From contig OX352765.1 in assembly GCA_947095585.1 (NCBI GenBank), positions 89,116,965 through 89,180,964 on the forward strand: a stretch of 64,000 bases of DNA. The letters are read 5' to 3'. Shown one piece after another: positions 46,053 to 58,559 of this stretch (the stretch's first letter is position 1; each line of letters begins with the position of its first letter). This DNA is from Nephrocerus scutellatus. Lineage: Eukaryota > Arthropoda > Insecta > Diptera > Pipunculidae. The position numbers and the translations under genes are program-made. Below the pieces are notes generated by a model, which did no database searches, was not told where the DNA came from, and saw only the letters and a program-made list of their open reading frames with translations.

Positions 46053-47354
46053 TTTCTTTCAAAAAAGACCAACAATGACCATGTAGCTAGAAGCGTTCAA
46101 GAGTTACAGGATGTGAAGTGATGTAAGGACAAAAGACCGTGTCTTTGCATTAAAACGCTACGTACAACGCAGGGGGTATGAAATGAAATGAAATTAATCA
46201 AGGAAGTATTTGCCACCTTAACGGATACACCCTGTACATTGGGGTAGCTTGTACTCTGTCATCTTTATCAGATTACAAAATCTCCTTAGAATGTCTTAAC
46301 ATTTGTTAAACACTGATATGTGATACGGGGGTACATTCATGCAAATACTTTCACCCAACCAACAGATGAATAGAATCCAAGGAGAAGTTAAAAAAAACCT
46401 GAGGAGAATGTATCAAACCATCCATCTTTCAGGTTGATTGCCTTTTAAATTCGAGCATAACGTTGTCAGACCTTTGCATGGTTTCCAACTATGTTCAAGA
46501 CTCGTGAATAACCCAATGTTGTGAAAAACCGAGCATAAAAAGGATTTTCGATTGAAAATTTAACGAATAAAAGGATTTCAGATAAATGCACGCAGATCTT
46601 TTGTCAGATGACGTCAAAACTTCTTTGGAGGAAATTTGCATTTTTCCTTTTTTGTTGTTGCGTGTGAAATTTCAAAATGCAGCCCCGTTCACAGGTAGAT
46701 TAATTTTATTTTAAATGAAGCGTAACGTGTTTTCTGCTTTTCAGAGGTGATACAAAATAGAAAAGTCTTTTAAGAAAATCACACCAACGCCTAGATTCGT
46801 ATACCCACCTAGGATATTCTTTTTTAGTATTACATTGAAAATAGGAACGACTTTAACGAGATTTTCCATTGATTCAGTTATATTACGTGAGCGATATACG
46901 TTGAGGTAACCAGGAGTATGAAAAGACCAAAAGGCAAAGGTAGAATAAGGCATAGTCTTGGGTTAAAAATAAAAAATTTGACTTAAAAATTCAATATCAC
47001 TTATATTTCCAATGGAAATATTCGAATAACGATTTATTCGAATAATTGAGCAATTTTGACTTGAATTTTTGATTTTTGAATTTTGTTCTACTGGCACAAA
47101 TCTCAAATTACACGCTGATGTTAATAAACAGTGGAACTCCTTACTGACCTTTCTTATTTCCAATGAATTAAATTTTAATTGAATTAAAAATACCGAAAAA
47201 ATACATAGCTACCTTGAAAGAGCTGCTTAATGTGTCTCACCGCTTAGAAAAGAAGCTCAGGAAAAATTCGGCGATACTTTGGACTACTTCTTAGCCGGGC
47301 AAACAGCTGAATGTGGAATGGAATGAATCTAAGCTATAATTGATTGTTCTTTCT
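46053..47354. other. No gene seen
   Basis: AT-rich; no convincing ORF. Confidence 0.5.
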
Positions 47355-48115
47355 TTCCTTTACTCCGCGGGGTAGCATAGGGCTTCTACAAACGCCCGCC
47401 AACGTACTCGATTTATCGCGTGAGGTTTCAAGAGACGCCACTCTGTCCCCTGGGATCTTGCTTCCTCTTCTATTGTCCTTTTACATGTCTTGCTAGGACG
47501 GCCAACTCGGCGGCTTCCTTGTGGATTCCAGTCGAGCGCTTGTTTCGTAATATCGTCCGCTGGCTTTCTCAAAATGTTGCCAATCCAGCTCCATTTTCGT
47601 CGTCCAATGGTGATCGCGATTGCTTCCTGCTGCGTGACTCTCCACAAGTCTTAATTGGTGATAATGTCCGGCCATCTTATTCTCAGTATTCGCCTTAAGC
47701 ACTTGTTGACGAAAACTTGGAGGCGCGTGCAGTTTTAATGGGTTTAATTTCCGCTCCATATCACCTAGCGATTGTGATAGGAGACAGATATCATCGCCAT
47801 AGTCCAGGTCTTCAAGGCGGTGAAAAACATTCCATGGCAAACCCGATGAAGTACGGGTTACTATTTTCATCACCCAGTCGATGACAATTGTGAAAAGCAA
47901 TGGTGAGAGAGTGCAACCTTGCTTGACTCCCGAGTAGATGTTGAAAGGTGAGCCAAGATGACCGTTATGAATGATGTTATGATGTTGTCATTGCCTGCTG
48001 TTTTACCTGACTGCAGTGAACGAATTGTTGTCCTTATCTCCTCCAACGAAGGAGTAGCGACGCTGATGTTAAGTAGCCTAATAGGGTGCATATGTGTGTT
48101 GATGATCATTCGTCG
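47355..48115 (-). mobile_element. RTE-clade LINE fragment
   Basis: Minus strand pieces in order: ATPSLEEIRTTIRSLQSGKT with AGNDNI (about 48010-48070), a deletion, then FNIYSGVKQGCTLSPLLFTI and VIDWVMKIVT (about 47855-47942), LEDLDYGDDICLLSQSLGDM (RT box YADD as YGDD, about 47760-47815), and the C-terminal IGRRKWSWIGNILRKP, QALDWNPQGSRRVGRPSKTC, INRVRWRAFVEALC (47360-47590). These phrases are characteristic of RTE elements. A frame change occurs near 47650. Confidence 0.8.
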
Positions 48116-48209
48116 TTTCTATGTCACTAATACAATAATTGTCAATTACCTCGATAACTCTGGCATACACAGACTATATTGGCATCATTTGTAGAAACCC
48201 AAGATCTGT

Positions 48210-48830
48210 ACAAAAATCGTGCCGCCTGCCCGATCTGGCCAGATAGACAGGGATGCACATAATTGGAAACAATTGGTCCCTCAATTAATATAGTTGAGCA
48301 CAAATTTGATTCTTAACAATCTCGGGCCACGTGAAGCTACTGATGAAAGCACGGTTGCTCAAAGCTAACAAAGCCTACTTAATTCTGACAAACCAGGAAT
48401 TTAATCGTAACATCCAAGCTGCTGGTGTATAAGACAATGTTCATACCATTACTTACATATGGATCCGAGACTTGGGTTCTTAGCAAAAAGCATTTTAATC
48501 TCTGGCCGCTTTCGTGAGGTAAGTCATAAGCGTCAACTTTAATGCACTTAAGTGTGATTTACTTAGCTGATATGAACCAGTTTCTTCAAATTTTACGTAG
48601 CTTAACACATGGGAGTAAGGTGTGCATGAATTGAGACTTTCGGTACGAAAATTTGACAGCTGCTGCAAATGACAGTGACGCAATGACAAAACCAGCCATT
48701 GCTTACTTAAGTTCATAAGGGAGTAACTTAAAGAAGAAGAGAAACTAGTCAAGCTTTTCGTTCGGTTTTGAAATAAGAATAAGCCCACTGCTGCCAATTA
48801 TAGTGTTTTATGGAGAATTGTTGACATGTT
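48210..48830 (+). mobile_element. LINE-A fragment split by an insertion
   Basis: Plus strand: RAACPIWP..RQGCT-like start (48220-48260), ARLLKANKAYLILT (about 48345-48385), SKLLVYKTMFIPLLTYGSET with WVLSKKHF (about 48412-48500), AAF; then, after foreign DNA (48515-48801), GFMENC at 48803-48826 (usual LRRIVG region). Degenerate. Confidence 0.65.
48515..48801. other. About 285-bp insertion of unknown origin in LINE-A
   Basis: The LINE-A text stops at GCCGCTTTCG (48514) and resumes at TTTTATGGAGAATTGTTG (about 48805). The sequence between is unlike any LINE-A copy, non-coding by inspection (a 100-codon minus frame lacks domains), with no clear terminal inverted repeats or target duplication. Confidence 0.55.
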
Positions 48831-50051
48831 GCTAAAATGCCAGGCATTAAACTACACTAGCCATGACCTGAATTACTCTGGGATCACCTGTCTCTCTAGG
48901 ATAACAGAGAATAAATGAAGCTTGATACAAAAGGCGACACCTTGTAACCTGTTTTGTAGTCCTGCTTAAGAATCACAGCTCCTCTGGCCCAAATTTTCAT
49001 ACATTATAGTCTCTTTTAACAAAATATTCTTTAAATATTTACCAGAAATCTATATGAAGAAAGAATCTTTCTAATTATTATTTCTCTCACATCTTATTTA
49101 TATGATGACCACCCTTTAGCGGGAAACCTCATTTATCCGGCTTGCCGAACGCTTGTCTACTAACAGCGCATTACGTTAAGAACGAAAATTTTTTGGAAAA
49201 AAAAGATCCTTCCAACTGTATTTAATTATGCAGTATCATGCACAGCCGCAGCGAAGGTCTATTAGGAAGGGATTCAAAGGAATTCTTCTGCATAGAATTA
49301 ACTTTCATTTACATTTAGCCATTCAGCGTTAGCGTTCGCGCTAAGAAGTAGTAGTTCACTTGTTATATTTTTTCCTAACTTCTCTGATTAACCTTATTAC
49401 CACAGAAAATCCCGTTCTGCTGCCTACTACATACATAAATTAAAAGAAAAACATTTGCTCAACTTACTCGCATTCTTCAAAGAATTTCCCTAAAAAGAAA
49501 GGAAAACAAAAAAACCGCAAAGAAAAATATTCTAAAAGATAAAGAAAATAGAGTTTTGCCAGGATACAACTTACTTATTTACACCTAAAAGTGCAGTCCC
49601 CGCACAGGGTGTGGGATATCATTAACAAAGCGCCGCACTGAAAAGGAAATGGAGACGCCTTGGTTTTGTTTTTATAAAAAGATTAAGAATAATTATCTGC
49701 AGGACTCGACAGGCCACTTTTAAAGGATATGCTCTAAAGTTTGAATTTTTGTGCTAATGAAGCGGCAGCTATTTCTTCTTCAATAAAGTTAGCATAATAC
49801 CAAAGTAACTGTTGTTGGATGCCTTATCTTTTCACGTTTTAATGTTCTACATTCCACTTTTGACTGTTTTTTTTTTTTGTAACTTGCCTGAACCGTGTAA
49901 TTCAATTGTTCCTTCGCATCACTCCTTATGATTCTCTTAAGTTAGACCGCTCTGAACGTGGACAAAACGAAATGGTTTTGAATAAATTAACAAAATGTAC
50001 AGCCACATATCCTGCCATGCCTGTTAATCCTACGTTGTATGTAAATATATA
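48831..50051. other. No gene seen
   Basis: AT-rich, no recognised family. Confidence 0.5.
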
Positions 50052-50490
50052 CTAGCTGTTCCCGGGCGCATTGCTACCCGTTCACATGAACCCGCTGGTT
50101 GGATGGTGTACTATAGCCTATAACCCCCCCTATAATTAATTTAAATTGAAAATTTTATAAAAATTGGTTTGTAAATGTATCTAATGTTAAAATTTTATAT
50201 TTCCTACTCCCTCTTACCACATTGTGAGTGGAGGTGTACTATAACCTATAACCATCTTCCATCTGCCAATAATATACACTAAAAGTTTATTTAAAATCGG
50301 TTTGAAAATGAGGCTGATATTGACATTTAACATTTCACACCACCATGGAGGGAGAAGAGGCGTGTACTTTAGCCTATAACCATCCTCCACCTGCCAGAAA
50401 TATACATTGAAAGTTTCATAAAAATCGGTTAGTAAATGTGAGTTTCACATAAATAACAACCGCACACAATTTCATTTTTATTTATATAGA
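50052..50490 (-). mobile_element. Non-autonomous Helitron, 439 bp, both ends readable
   Basis: On the minus strand it starts TCTATATAAATAAAAATG (50490 down) and ends with a short hairpin (CGGG/CCCG), then GGAACAGCTAG at 50052. The flanking bases are A (50051 on + strand, complement T after CTAG) and T (50491, complement A before TC), the AT target expected. Three internal units of about 128 bp begin GTGTACTATAGCCTATAACC (50106, 50234, 50363). There is no Rep/helicase gene. Confidence 0.75.
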
Positions 50491-51691
50491 TATAAATTCA
50501 TATATTCTATATATTAAATATTTTATCATTCCTTCCTTGCATTGAGATGTTATGTATTTTTGGCTGGCTTTTAGCATTTACGGATACCTTTTTGATAATC
50601 GGTTTCTTGGAGAGCTGTCGCCTCATTATCAAGGATTAACCAAAATTAAAATAATAGTTTTGCCCCAACAGTTGTTAGACGTAAAGAGACAGTTCACCAT
50701 CACAGGATTAAACTCTACAACCCTATAAAGCTAGGCACTGCGTTAAGCGTTAAGATAATAAAGGATTGGAAGATGTCTGTGAACTTGCAATTATTTGAAT
50801 GTTTGGTGATCATATCGATGTGGGAAAACAGAACATGCCACAGTAATGTCGTACGGCTTAAGAAAGTATCTCTTAACTTAAAATGTGTCCGAAAATAGGC
50901 TTAAGAGTTAACTGACGAGTGAGTAATGTGGATGAATGTATGGGGAGGCTGTTAGCAATCGGCTATTTCTTTTAAGCACCGCTGGAGGTAGTTACGATAA
51001 AACAGATGGCAATAAGCTGAAAACATTGCTGCTGGGTTTTCCTGTTTTCTGAATGCAAGTGTCATTCGAGAACGCCCAGACATTTCTATATGTAGTCAAG
51101 TAGTTGCTCGTTAAGTACATACAGAAAAACTGCAAATGCCATTCATGGATAATGGCTGAAGGTTTATGTTTCGTGTCAAAGAAAGTAGATAGCATTGACT
51201 TTTGAAGGCGTTCACTACTCTGTTCTGTTCTTACCATTTCATTACGCTGTCTAGGTCGGCATTAACCGTGCTTAACGCATATTTTTGTCTGCGTTTCACT
51301 CAAACTTTAATGCAAGGCTTATAGCGCTGTCAACAGCAAGAATGAATTTGATAAGAATTTGATTTGATAAGAAGTAGGAGGGAAGAGGTAATTAATCAAT
51401 ATACATAAGAAAAAATTTCGGTGACAAAACGGAGCCCTGGGAGATTCCAGTATTTAGTCAATTAAGGTGGAAAGTCTCCTTGAAGCCATCACTATCATAT
51501 CACAGTATAATCCTATTTGTACTGGAAGGGACCGACGAGGAGCAAAAATCTAACCAGGAACCCAAGAAGAACAAATCAATTTAAATATCTCCATATTGGC
51601 GGTGAAGTGATAGCAAAAAGTGTGTTCATGTGCACACGTGACCTGGAATCTATTTTGGAAGGGGTGAACATGGCAATATCCGAGGCATACG
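50491..51691. other. No gene seen
   Basis: A 75-codon frame (51517-51744) contains a phrase resembling the FKYLG region of LINEs, too weak to call. Confidence 0.45.
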
Positions 51692-51694
51692 AAC

Positions 51695-51868
51695 AAGTGA
51701 GTTCGCTCAAGGTAAGCAACGAAAGGCTAAGGTGGACCATATAGCTGTCAGTTTTCCTTATGCCAGCGAACACGAACAAGCAGGGTTTGCCAAGTGAGTT
51801 CGCCCAAGGTAAGCAACGAAAGGCTAAGGTGGACCATATAGCTGTCAGTTTTACCTAATGCCAGCGAG
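51695..51868 (+). repeat. 75-bp direct repeat
   Basis: AAGTGAGTTCGCTCAAGGTA...TGCCAGCGA at 51695-51769 recurs at 51792-51867 with a few differences, 97 bases apart. Confidence 0.8.
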
Positions 51869-53735
51869 GAAGCGCTTCAAAACTAAATGAGAGGCAATTT
51901 CCATTAATAAAGAGAAACTATTCCGTGTTAAGAAGTTTCCGATACTTTTGCAAGGAAGTGGCCGCTACAGAATCGGCTGACTGATTGCACAAAAGCAATG
52001 GCAAAAGATGCAAGAAGTATCCAGAATTCATTGAAAGATCCGCACGGAGAGTTCGCAGAACACAAGTAACAAAGATCTCTTCTTCTTCTCAAAACACACT
52101 TCCATGGAACACTGTACCATTTTGCGAGCGAGTAAGTTAAAGATGGACACGAACCATCAAAGAGCAAGCAAGGGGGACTAAAGAAAGGCCTTAGAGATCT
52201 GCACTGATCAAAGAATTTGATGGAAATCGACGGTGCATATGGGGTTATACCGGCCGTTACGTGAGCTGGATCCTTCCACACTTGATAAGATTATTTAGAA
52301 GCAGCCTAGCACTCTGATAAACATCTCTTTTAGCGTTCTTCGTTTTAATTCATGACTTTCGGCTGTTTGACTAACTGCTCATGTACACGGTCAGGTGTTA
52401 TACTAAGAAATGTTTATAACTCCTGTGCTCTCAATCCACTTCTAATCAGAAAGCATCACAATTTCCTTCGGTGACATAACTGTCCTTGTTTTTTGCGCAA
52501 AGAAGAAGATGACATAATGGGTATAATATCCTCATTATATTTCATTGTTGCACAATTTCGTGTCATTATGATTATCCAGACAAGCGAACCGCCACACTCA
52601 ACCAGTATTCCATTTATACATTTATTTCCAACCAAAGGACCCCAAATGCCATTATGCTGTTGTCTTGATCTCTCAACTGGATATACTTATATATCATATC
52701 AGAAATTCAATCAGCGATTATTGTGTAATGTACTTGCTGGGTAGCATTGCTTCCGAATCGAACAAAAGAAAAGTCATTCATAGACGTGCAGATACAATGG
52801 TTGGCGACATTTTGTTTGGTCATGAGTATCCTTGAGTGTAAAATACCAAATGTACAACGAGATGTCAAGAGTCTCGTTATGTTATAAAAACTGATTCACA
52901 AGAACCATATGTCAGACGCAAGACTCTAAAGAAAGACAAAACGAAATGAAATAAAATATAAAACCGAAAGGACGGACTCTGGCAAACTTCGATGGTTGAA
53001 TGGAATTTCTGCATTTTATTGCAATTTGCTGAATTGAGGCAGAAGCACAAGACGAACAGCTTGTTCGCGTATTTTGATTTTAAACTTTTTTGCCATTTTG
53101 TTGTTAAGAGTTTGTTTGTCCGTCTTTCGTCCTTTCGACTTTGATAAATCCTGGGTGTTTCACTGAACTAAAAAGTATGTTGTGAATTTTATAAAGAAAA
53201 ACATAGAAATATCATTGGTTTTTCGAATGGAAACTTCTTTAGCTTTAAGACCATATCGTTGGAATGTAATCTTTTGAAAAACTTTTGCTCAGCGACGCTG
53301 AAAGGCATATGAACTTATTTAAAAAGGACATTAAATTAGTATTGAAGCCTTTTTAGGTTCGTTGAGAGTAAACTTTCAAAAACATATCGTTTGGTTGTTG
53401 TCTGCCCTTGCCAGCGGTCCAATATGTTTGCGAAACAAATTTTTTGTTTTTCATTTATTTCAAATTCATAATAAATACAGAAGGCTGCTTAATTAACAGA
53501 TTATATAATAATATTACATTCAATTTTAACCTCCTTTTTTATACTCTAGACATTATATAATAAATGAAAATTGCATACTCCAAGAAACTCACAAGGAGTA
53601 TAAATAGTGAAGGCGCAATATAGTGACAAGATCGGCGGCATATTTCTTTTGTATATCTTAAAGATACATAACGATTTTTAATTCTTCTCATATTATATCT
53701 CTCGTTACTACGAACATTTAAATTACCACTACGCT
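51869..53735. other. No gene seen
   Basis: No recognised gene; the 117-codon minus frame at 51928-52281 has no domain or signal. Confidence 0.45.
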
Positions 53736-53739
53736 AATG

Positions 53740-54450
53740 GCCTGTTCATCATCGGTTTGTCATCACACGCGATTAACTTATTACGGTCTTGAAGCCAGCC
53801 GCCATCGCGAGTAATAGGAAGTGGTCCTGGATGCTCCTTCATAAAAGTCAAGAAGCTACCAGAAAGCTTTAGCTTGACTAATTGCCACCGTTCAGACAGT
53901 GTCACTGCGATCTATCACTGCGACAACGATTTTGTCCTTAATAACATCGCTGAAGGACCCCTGAGATGTAACGATGGAGTGACGAACTGTGCTAGTGTTG
54001 AGCACTTTACGTCTTTTTGAAATCGAATCGATTTTCTCCACCGATCTCAGTCGCTTAGACGTAGTGTCATAGCTGGTCCGTTTATCATGCTTGTCTATAA
54101 GGACTTGTGTCCATTTTAGCTTGGCGACCTGCTTCGGTGTTCTGTTGGTCGCTGGCATTACTCCGAGGGCCTTCAGTTCGTACCGCATTACGCCGATCCT
54201 TGTACGACGATCTAGATGGAGTGCGTTGTCGCGAACATCCATCAGAGGTGCCACAATCCTACCGCTGTCAGTAGGTGGCCTAACTGTCAAAGCCGACTTG
54301 CGCTTGTCGGAAGTATTTAAACCACTACCCACCGTTGCAGGAGCATTACCGGTAGACGATCTAGATGGAGTGCTTTGTCGCGACCATCCATCAGATACGC
54401 CTACAAGCTTACTGGCAGACAGCGGAAGGGCCATGAGGTGCCACAATCCT
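53740..54450 (-). pseudogene. LINE ORF1 (probably LINE-C/LOA-R1 group)
   Basis: Minus strand frame 54446-53892 (184 codons) runs from a Ser/Thr/Pro-rich part through the basic MRYELKALGVMPATNRTPKQ and KRLRSVEKIDSISKRRK to SFSDVIKDKIVVAVIDRSDT. A frameshift near 53897 restores LSERWQLVKLKLSGSFLTFM, KEHPGPLPITRDGGWLQDRN and KLIACDD (53750-53895). The pattern VxKDKxxxAVIDR ... PGPxP..xDxGW ... KLIACDD is that of ORF1 proteins in RNase H-bearing fly LINEs; the link to LINE-C is inferred. The zinc-knuckle C-terminus is not present. Confidence 0.65.
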
Positions 54451-54536
54451 ACCGCTGCCAGTAAAAGGCCTAACTGTCAAAGCCGACCTGCGATTGTCGG
54501 CAGTAGTTAAACCACTACCCACCGTTGCAGGAGCAA
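54207..54536. repeat. Direct duplication inside the ORF1 relic
   Basis: GATCTAGATGGAGTGC... ACCGTTGCAGGAGCA (54207-54342) recurs at 54357-54536. The second copy holds about 41 extra bases (54397-54437). Confidence 0.75.
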
Positions 54537-54539
54537 AGG

Positions 54540-56892
54540 CACCGTACTACCGTCCGGTAAAGAAGATGTACCAGTATTCAAATTAATTGTGGTAGTTTTC
54601 TAAAAACTAGCAAAAGAAAAATTTGTTTCTGTCTGTCAGTTGGACTCCCACGAGTGGCGGAGAAAGGGTGGTCCATCTGCACAGAGGTCCGCAACATACA
54701 GGTAAGGCTAGATAGTCTGGAGAGCGACTGGGCTATTTTTTAACTGGGGTCCCAGCCAGCCTGATTCTCGGCACGAATATACAACCTTAATCCAGCCGAG
54801 GGGATGAGGATGGGAATTGGGAGATGTAAAAAGGGAGTAGAGGGCCCCTGGGTGGAGAGGGGGGAAAGAAAGTGATGAGCAACCTTTGGTTTCAGGACTC
54901 ATCTAGAGAAAATTCTCAAGAATCGTTGACCTTACTTAGCCCCTAAAACTTACAAAGTTCGGCGCTCGGGTAGGAACAGAATGATAATTAAAAACAGTTA
55001 TTTATTTTCCCTCTGACCGTCGTAACGTTAGCTGATACCACACTTCTTGATCAATTTTTAGCCGCTGATACAGTGGAATTTCAAACAAGCCGCAGAACTC
55101 AGCGCGTTTTTCGGGATGTTGTCGTTGCTTCGGTGATGCGTCCTTTTCATCCTTTTCAAAAGTTTTTGAAATACACAGGATAGTTGTTTACACAGTCTGT
55201 TTACTATTTCTCGGTCAGTTCCTAAAAGCATCTATTTTCCGGTTCCTTTATAATTTCTGGAGTATGTATCCTATCATGTTTTGTATGTTAATATAATCCG
55301 ACTGAGATGAACGCATTTTTTTAAATATGTGCGTGAGTGATGATAGGCCTACAATATAGATATATTATTTGCGCAAGGACAGGACCACTCTTTGCACATC
55401 AGCTTGACTTTGGCCTTCATTTTTCAATAATGCGTCATTAATCCCCTAAAAAATTTACTTTGAATTTAAATTTATGTTATTAGAAAAAAGACCGTAAATT
55501 AAACAAAAATACTCCCCACACAAACTTTAGCTGACAAAATAATATTTCTCAGTGTCTTCAGATAAATTATGCTGACGACTAATGCGCGGAAAACCCGTTG
55601 GCAGTTACCACGCGATACGCTTCTCCTTTTGTGGCCGTATAATACCACTAAAGTATTTACCATAAATTCGCTCGTCCTTCGAACTTTGGTCGTATGTGCA
55701 AAAGTCGTTTACGAACTAAAAAGAAAATATAAAAATTTTACCAAATTACCGTCATTACTCGCAGTTATCATCCCAGTCGGAGGTCGGATAGCGAAATAAA
55801 AAAAACAAGAACGCGAGAAAATTCTCAGACAATTTACGATTTATGAATAGCTAGAGCTGGCGGGCATATGGCGTCATGTCTCTTCGCTTGTTACAGAGCA
55901 CATAGTCGCTAAATGTATACCTACGATGGGTTTCTCATTTGAATTCAAGATAAAGTCAAGCGTTGTCTTCACTAGCAGATTCTTTTTTCTGTTGGAACTC
56001 CAAGGGTAATAATGATTGATGTCACATTTGTTAAAGTCATAATGATGCATAATGATGCAGCTTGCAATTTGGTGAGATGTAAAAATTATGCATATGCATC
56101 TCGAAAATTGCAATGTTTCTGATTGTTTTAATGGGGTTTATCCTAAAAATTCAGTCTTGTAAGTCATACACGCCCTTAACTTAATGAAATTATAATAAAC
56201 AACACGAACACTGTATTTCACTTTAGTCAACACATGACTATGATTTTCCAATTATAAGCGACTTGTAAATGCCTCATTAAAGATAATAAATACCTAACAT
56301 ATTAATATAAATAATATTATATTATTTGTGGTAAAGTTATAAATTGGCAAACATTTTCTAAAATAGCTTAAGATGAATTAAAGAGGCTTCTGATCATGTA
56401 TATGCTCTCACATAAAAAGTGGGCTTTTTATGAAAAAAATAAGACTCTATCGGACGAAGAAAAAAGCCTCAATAACTCCGTAAGTATCTAAGTCATAATG
56501 ATAACTATACATATAACATATAAAATGAATATCGCGTCTTGAAACATAACAAACACTTTAACAAAAACTTCCAAGTTTCACTTTACCCATTCGCAAAGCA
56601 AATATTATGTTCTCTTTAATTCGATAAATACTATGCATATACGACACAATCCAATCACAGGTAGGTAATTAGGGTGCACAACAATCAATCATCGGGATTA
56701 TAGCAATGAAAACTAATTTAAATTTAAATGCCGGTATAATTTCAAAATATCCTTGCCAGTACCGCCTGCATACATGACGCCGACGGTTGCCACTATGCAT
56801 ACACTTTGCACCCTACACCCTAAGTATTACAACTTTATCCACACAGATTTTTAAAAACATAATATAATGGAAAAGAGAATTACTTATAAAAT
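54540..56892. other. No gene seen
   Basis: 2.3 kb of AT-rich DNA; short frames only (e.g. 55569-55799 plus). No repeat family recognised. Confidence 0.5.
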
Positions 56893-58350
56893 CATCATCA
56901 TATTTGGATCTACAACCGGGGTCCGGTCCTGGCTTCCCGCAAAAAGTCTCTCAACCGCTCCCGATTTTGAGCCGATGTCATCCAGTTTGGCATCCATCCT
57001 TCTAGCGTAGGCTTGGCCGGCCTCGCTATCGTGTTCAATATATCCTACCGCAAAAGACTTTCTGAGCAGGATTATCTTCACTCATGCGAGCTAGGTGTCC
57101 TGCCCACCGGAGCCTACCGAGCTTAATTTTCTTCACGATGTCGACGCTCGTAGATTTCATCATTATAGAGTCTCCGGAATCAACCTTTCTCACATACGGG
57201 GCCAACAATTCTCCGTAAGACTTTTCTCTCGAACGCGGCTAAGAGGTCAGAATGCTTTTTGCTAAGCACCCATGTCTCGGATACATAGGTAAGTGCTAGT
57301 ATGCCCATTGTCTTATATACCAGCAGCTTGGATGTTATGGTTAAGTTCCTGGATTGAAGAGTCTTGACAGACTATAGTAGGCTTTGTTGGCTTTAAGCAA
57401 CCGTGCGCATATTTCCGGTTCCATGCTGCTATCATCTGCTACTGTTGACCAGAGATAGTTAAAGGATTGCACTACTTCAAATTCGTGCTCCACTATTTGA
57501 ATTGAGGGACCAATGTTGGATCTTCAACTCGCAGACGTGGCCAACATGTAATTTGTTTTGCTCTCATTAATGTGCAGCCCCAGATTTCGTGCCGCCTGCT
57601 TGATCTGGATGAAATCTTCCTGTACGGCTCTTCGGTTTCTACCAACGATGTCAATGTCGTGTACGTAAGTCAGTATCTGAATGGACTTATAGAGGATTGT
57701 TCCTCTCGCCGTTACGTCAGAGTCTCGGATCACTTTCTCCAACGCCAGGTTCAAGAGGACGCAGGCCAGTCCATTCCCTTGTCGGAGCCCATTATAGATG
57801 TTGAATGGGCTTGATAGTGATCCGGATATTTTTACTTGGCTTATAACATTGGTCATGGTTAACCTACATAGTCTTGTCACTTTATTTGGGATACCGAATT
57901 CTCTCATAGCTTTATAAAGTTCTACCCTGGCTATGCTATCATAGGCAGCTTTAAAGTCTATAAAACGATGGTGTAGTGAGTTTTGAAACTCTAGAAGCTT
58001 TTCCATCACCTGCCTAAGGGTATAAATCTGATCAGTTGTTGGATGAAGCCACACTGGTACAGACCAATGATGACTTTAGTGTGGCGCTATCCAGTCTTGA
58101 AGAATAGAGGAGAAAATCTTATACGCGGTAGTCAACAACGTTATACCACTATAATTGCTGCAGGGTGTGATATCTCCTTTCTTATGTATGGGGTACACGA
58201 TGCCTCATCGCCAGACTTCTGGCATAGCTTCTTCCTCACATACTACTAGTTCATGAATTGATTGGTGCATTGCGGGGCCTCTTGTTTTAATCTGCTCCGC
58301 TGGTATACCATCAGATCCCAGGGCCTTATTATTTTTGAGCCGATTTATCG
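56893..58350 (-). mobile_element. LINE-A copy with longest intact RT frame
   Basis: Minus strand. The 176-codon frame 58054-57524 is open through TTDQIYTLRQVMEKLLEFQN, FIDFKAAYDSIARVELYKAM, REFGIPNKVTRLCRLTMTN, GSLSSPFNIYNGLRQGNGLA and RNLGLHINESKTNYM. The catalytic YADD box reads YVHD, so it would be inactive. Upstream (58055-58350) come [20 protein letters not shown] and EWRRGIVYPI pieces with frame breaks; downstream is the C-terminal part to the 3' end at 56893-56940 (GATCCAAATATGATGATG). Confidence 0.85.
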
Positions 58351-58367
58351 CTCTGATAGTGGTCCGG

Positions 58368-58470
58368 TTCGATGTTGGCACCTCGGTACGTTCGTACCGT
58401 CATCAGGTTCGGGCTGTGGCGGCGGTCTATCAACACGTGGGCTTTCTGGTTGCGAGTGGCTCCATCAGAA
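58368..58470. repeat. Repeat shared with 3887-3960
   Basis: Same ordered phrases CGTCATCAGGTTCG and GCGAGTGGCTCCATCA; it lies at the upstream edge of the LINE-A copy. Confidence 0.4.
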
Positions 58471-58559
58471 GATAGAAGATGGAGGTTTGATCGCACTTCC
58501 ACCAGTCAAAGATAGTTGCGGCCACATGCATTTCTGAATCATTCTGTGTTATTCGCCCT

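Noticed and set aside
45746..46121. Two overlapping open frames (93 and 62 codons)
   Set aside because: They lie in the foldback arms and mirror each other; not host genes.
53892..54510. Long open frames on both strands (184 and 139 codons)
   Set aside because: The minus frame is a LINE ORF1; the plus frame is its shadow.
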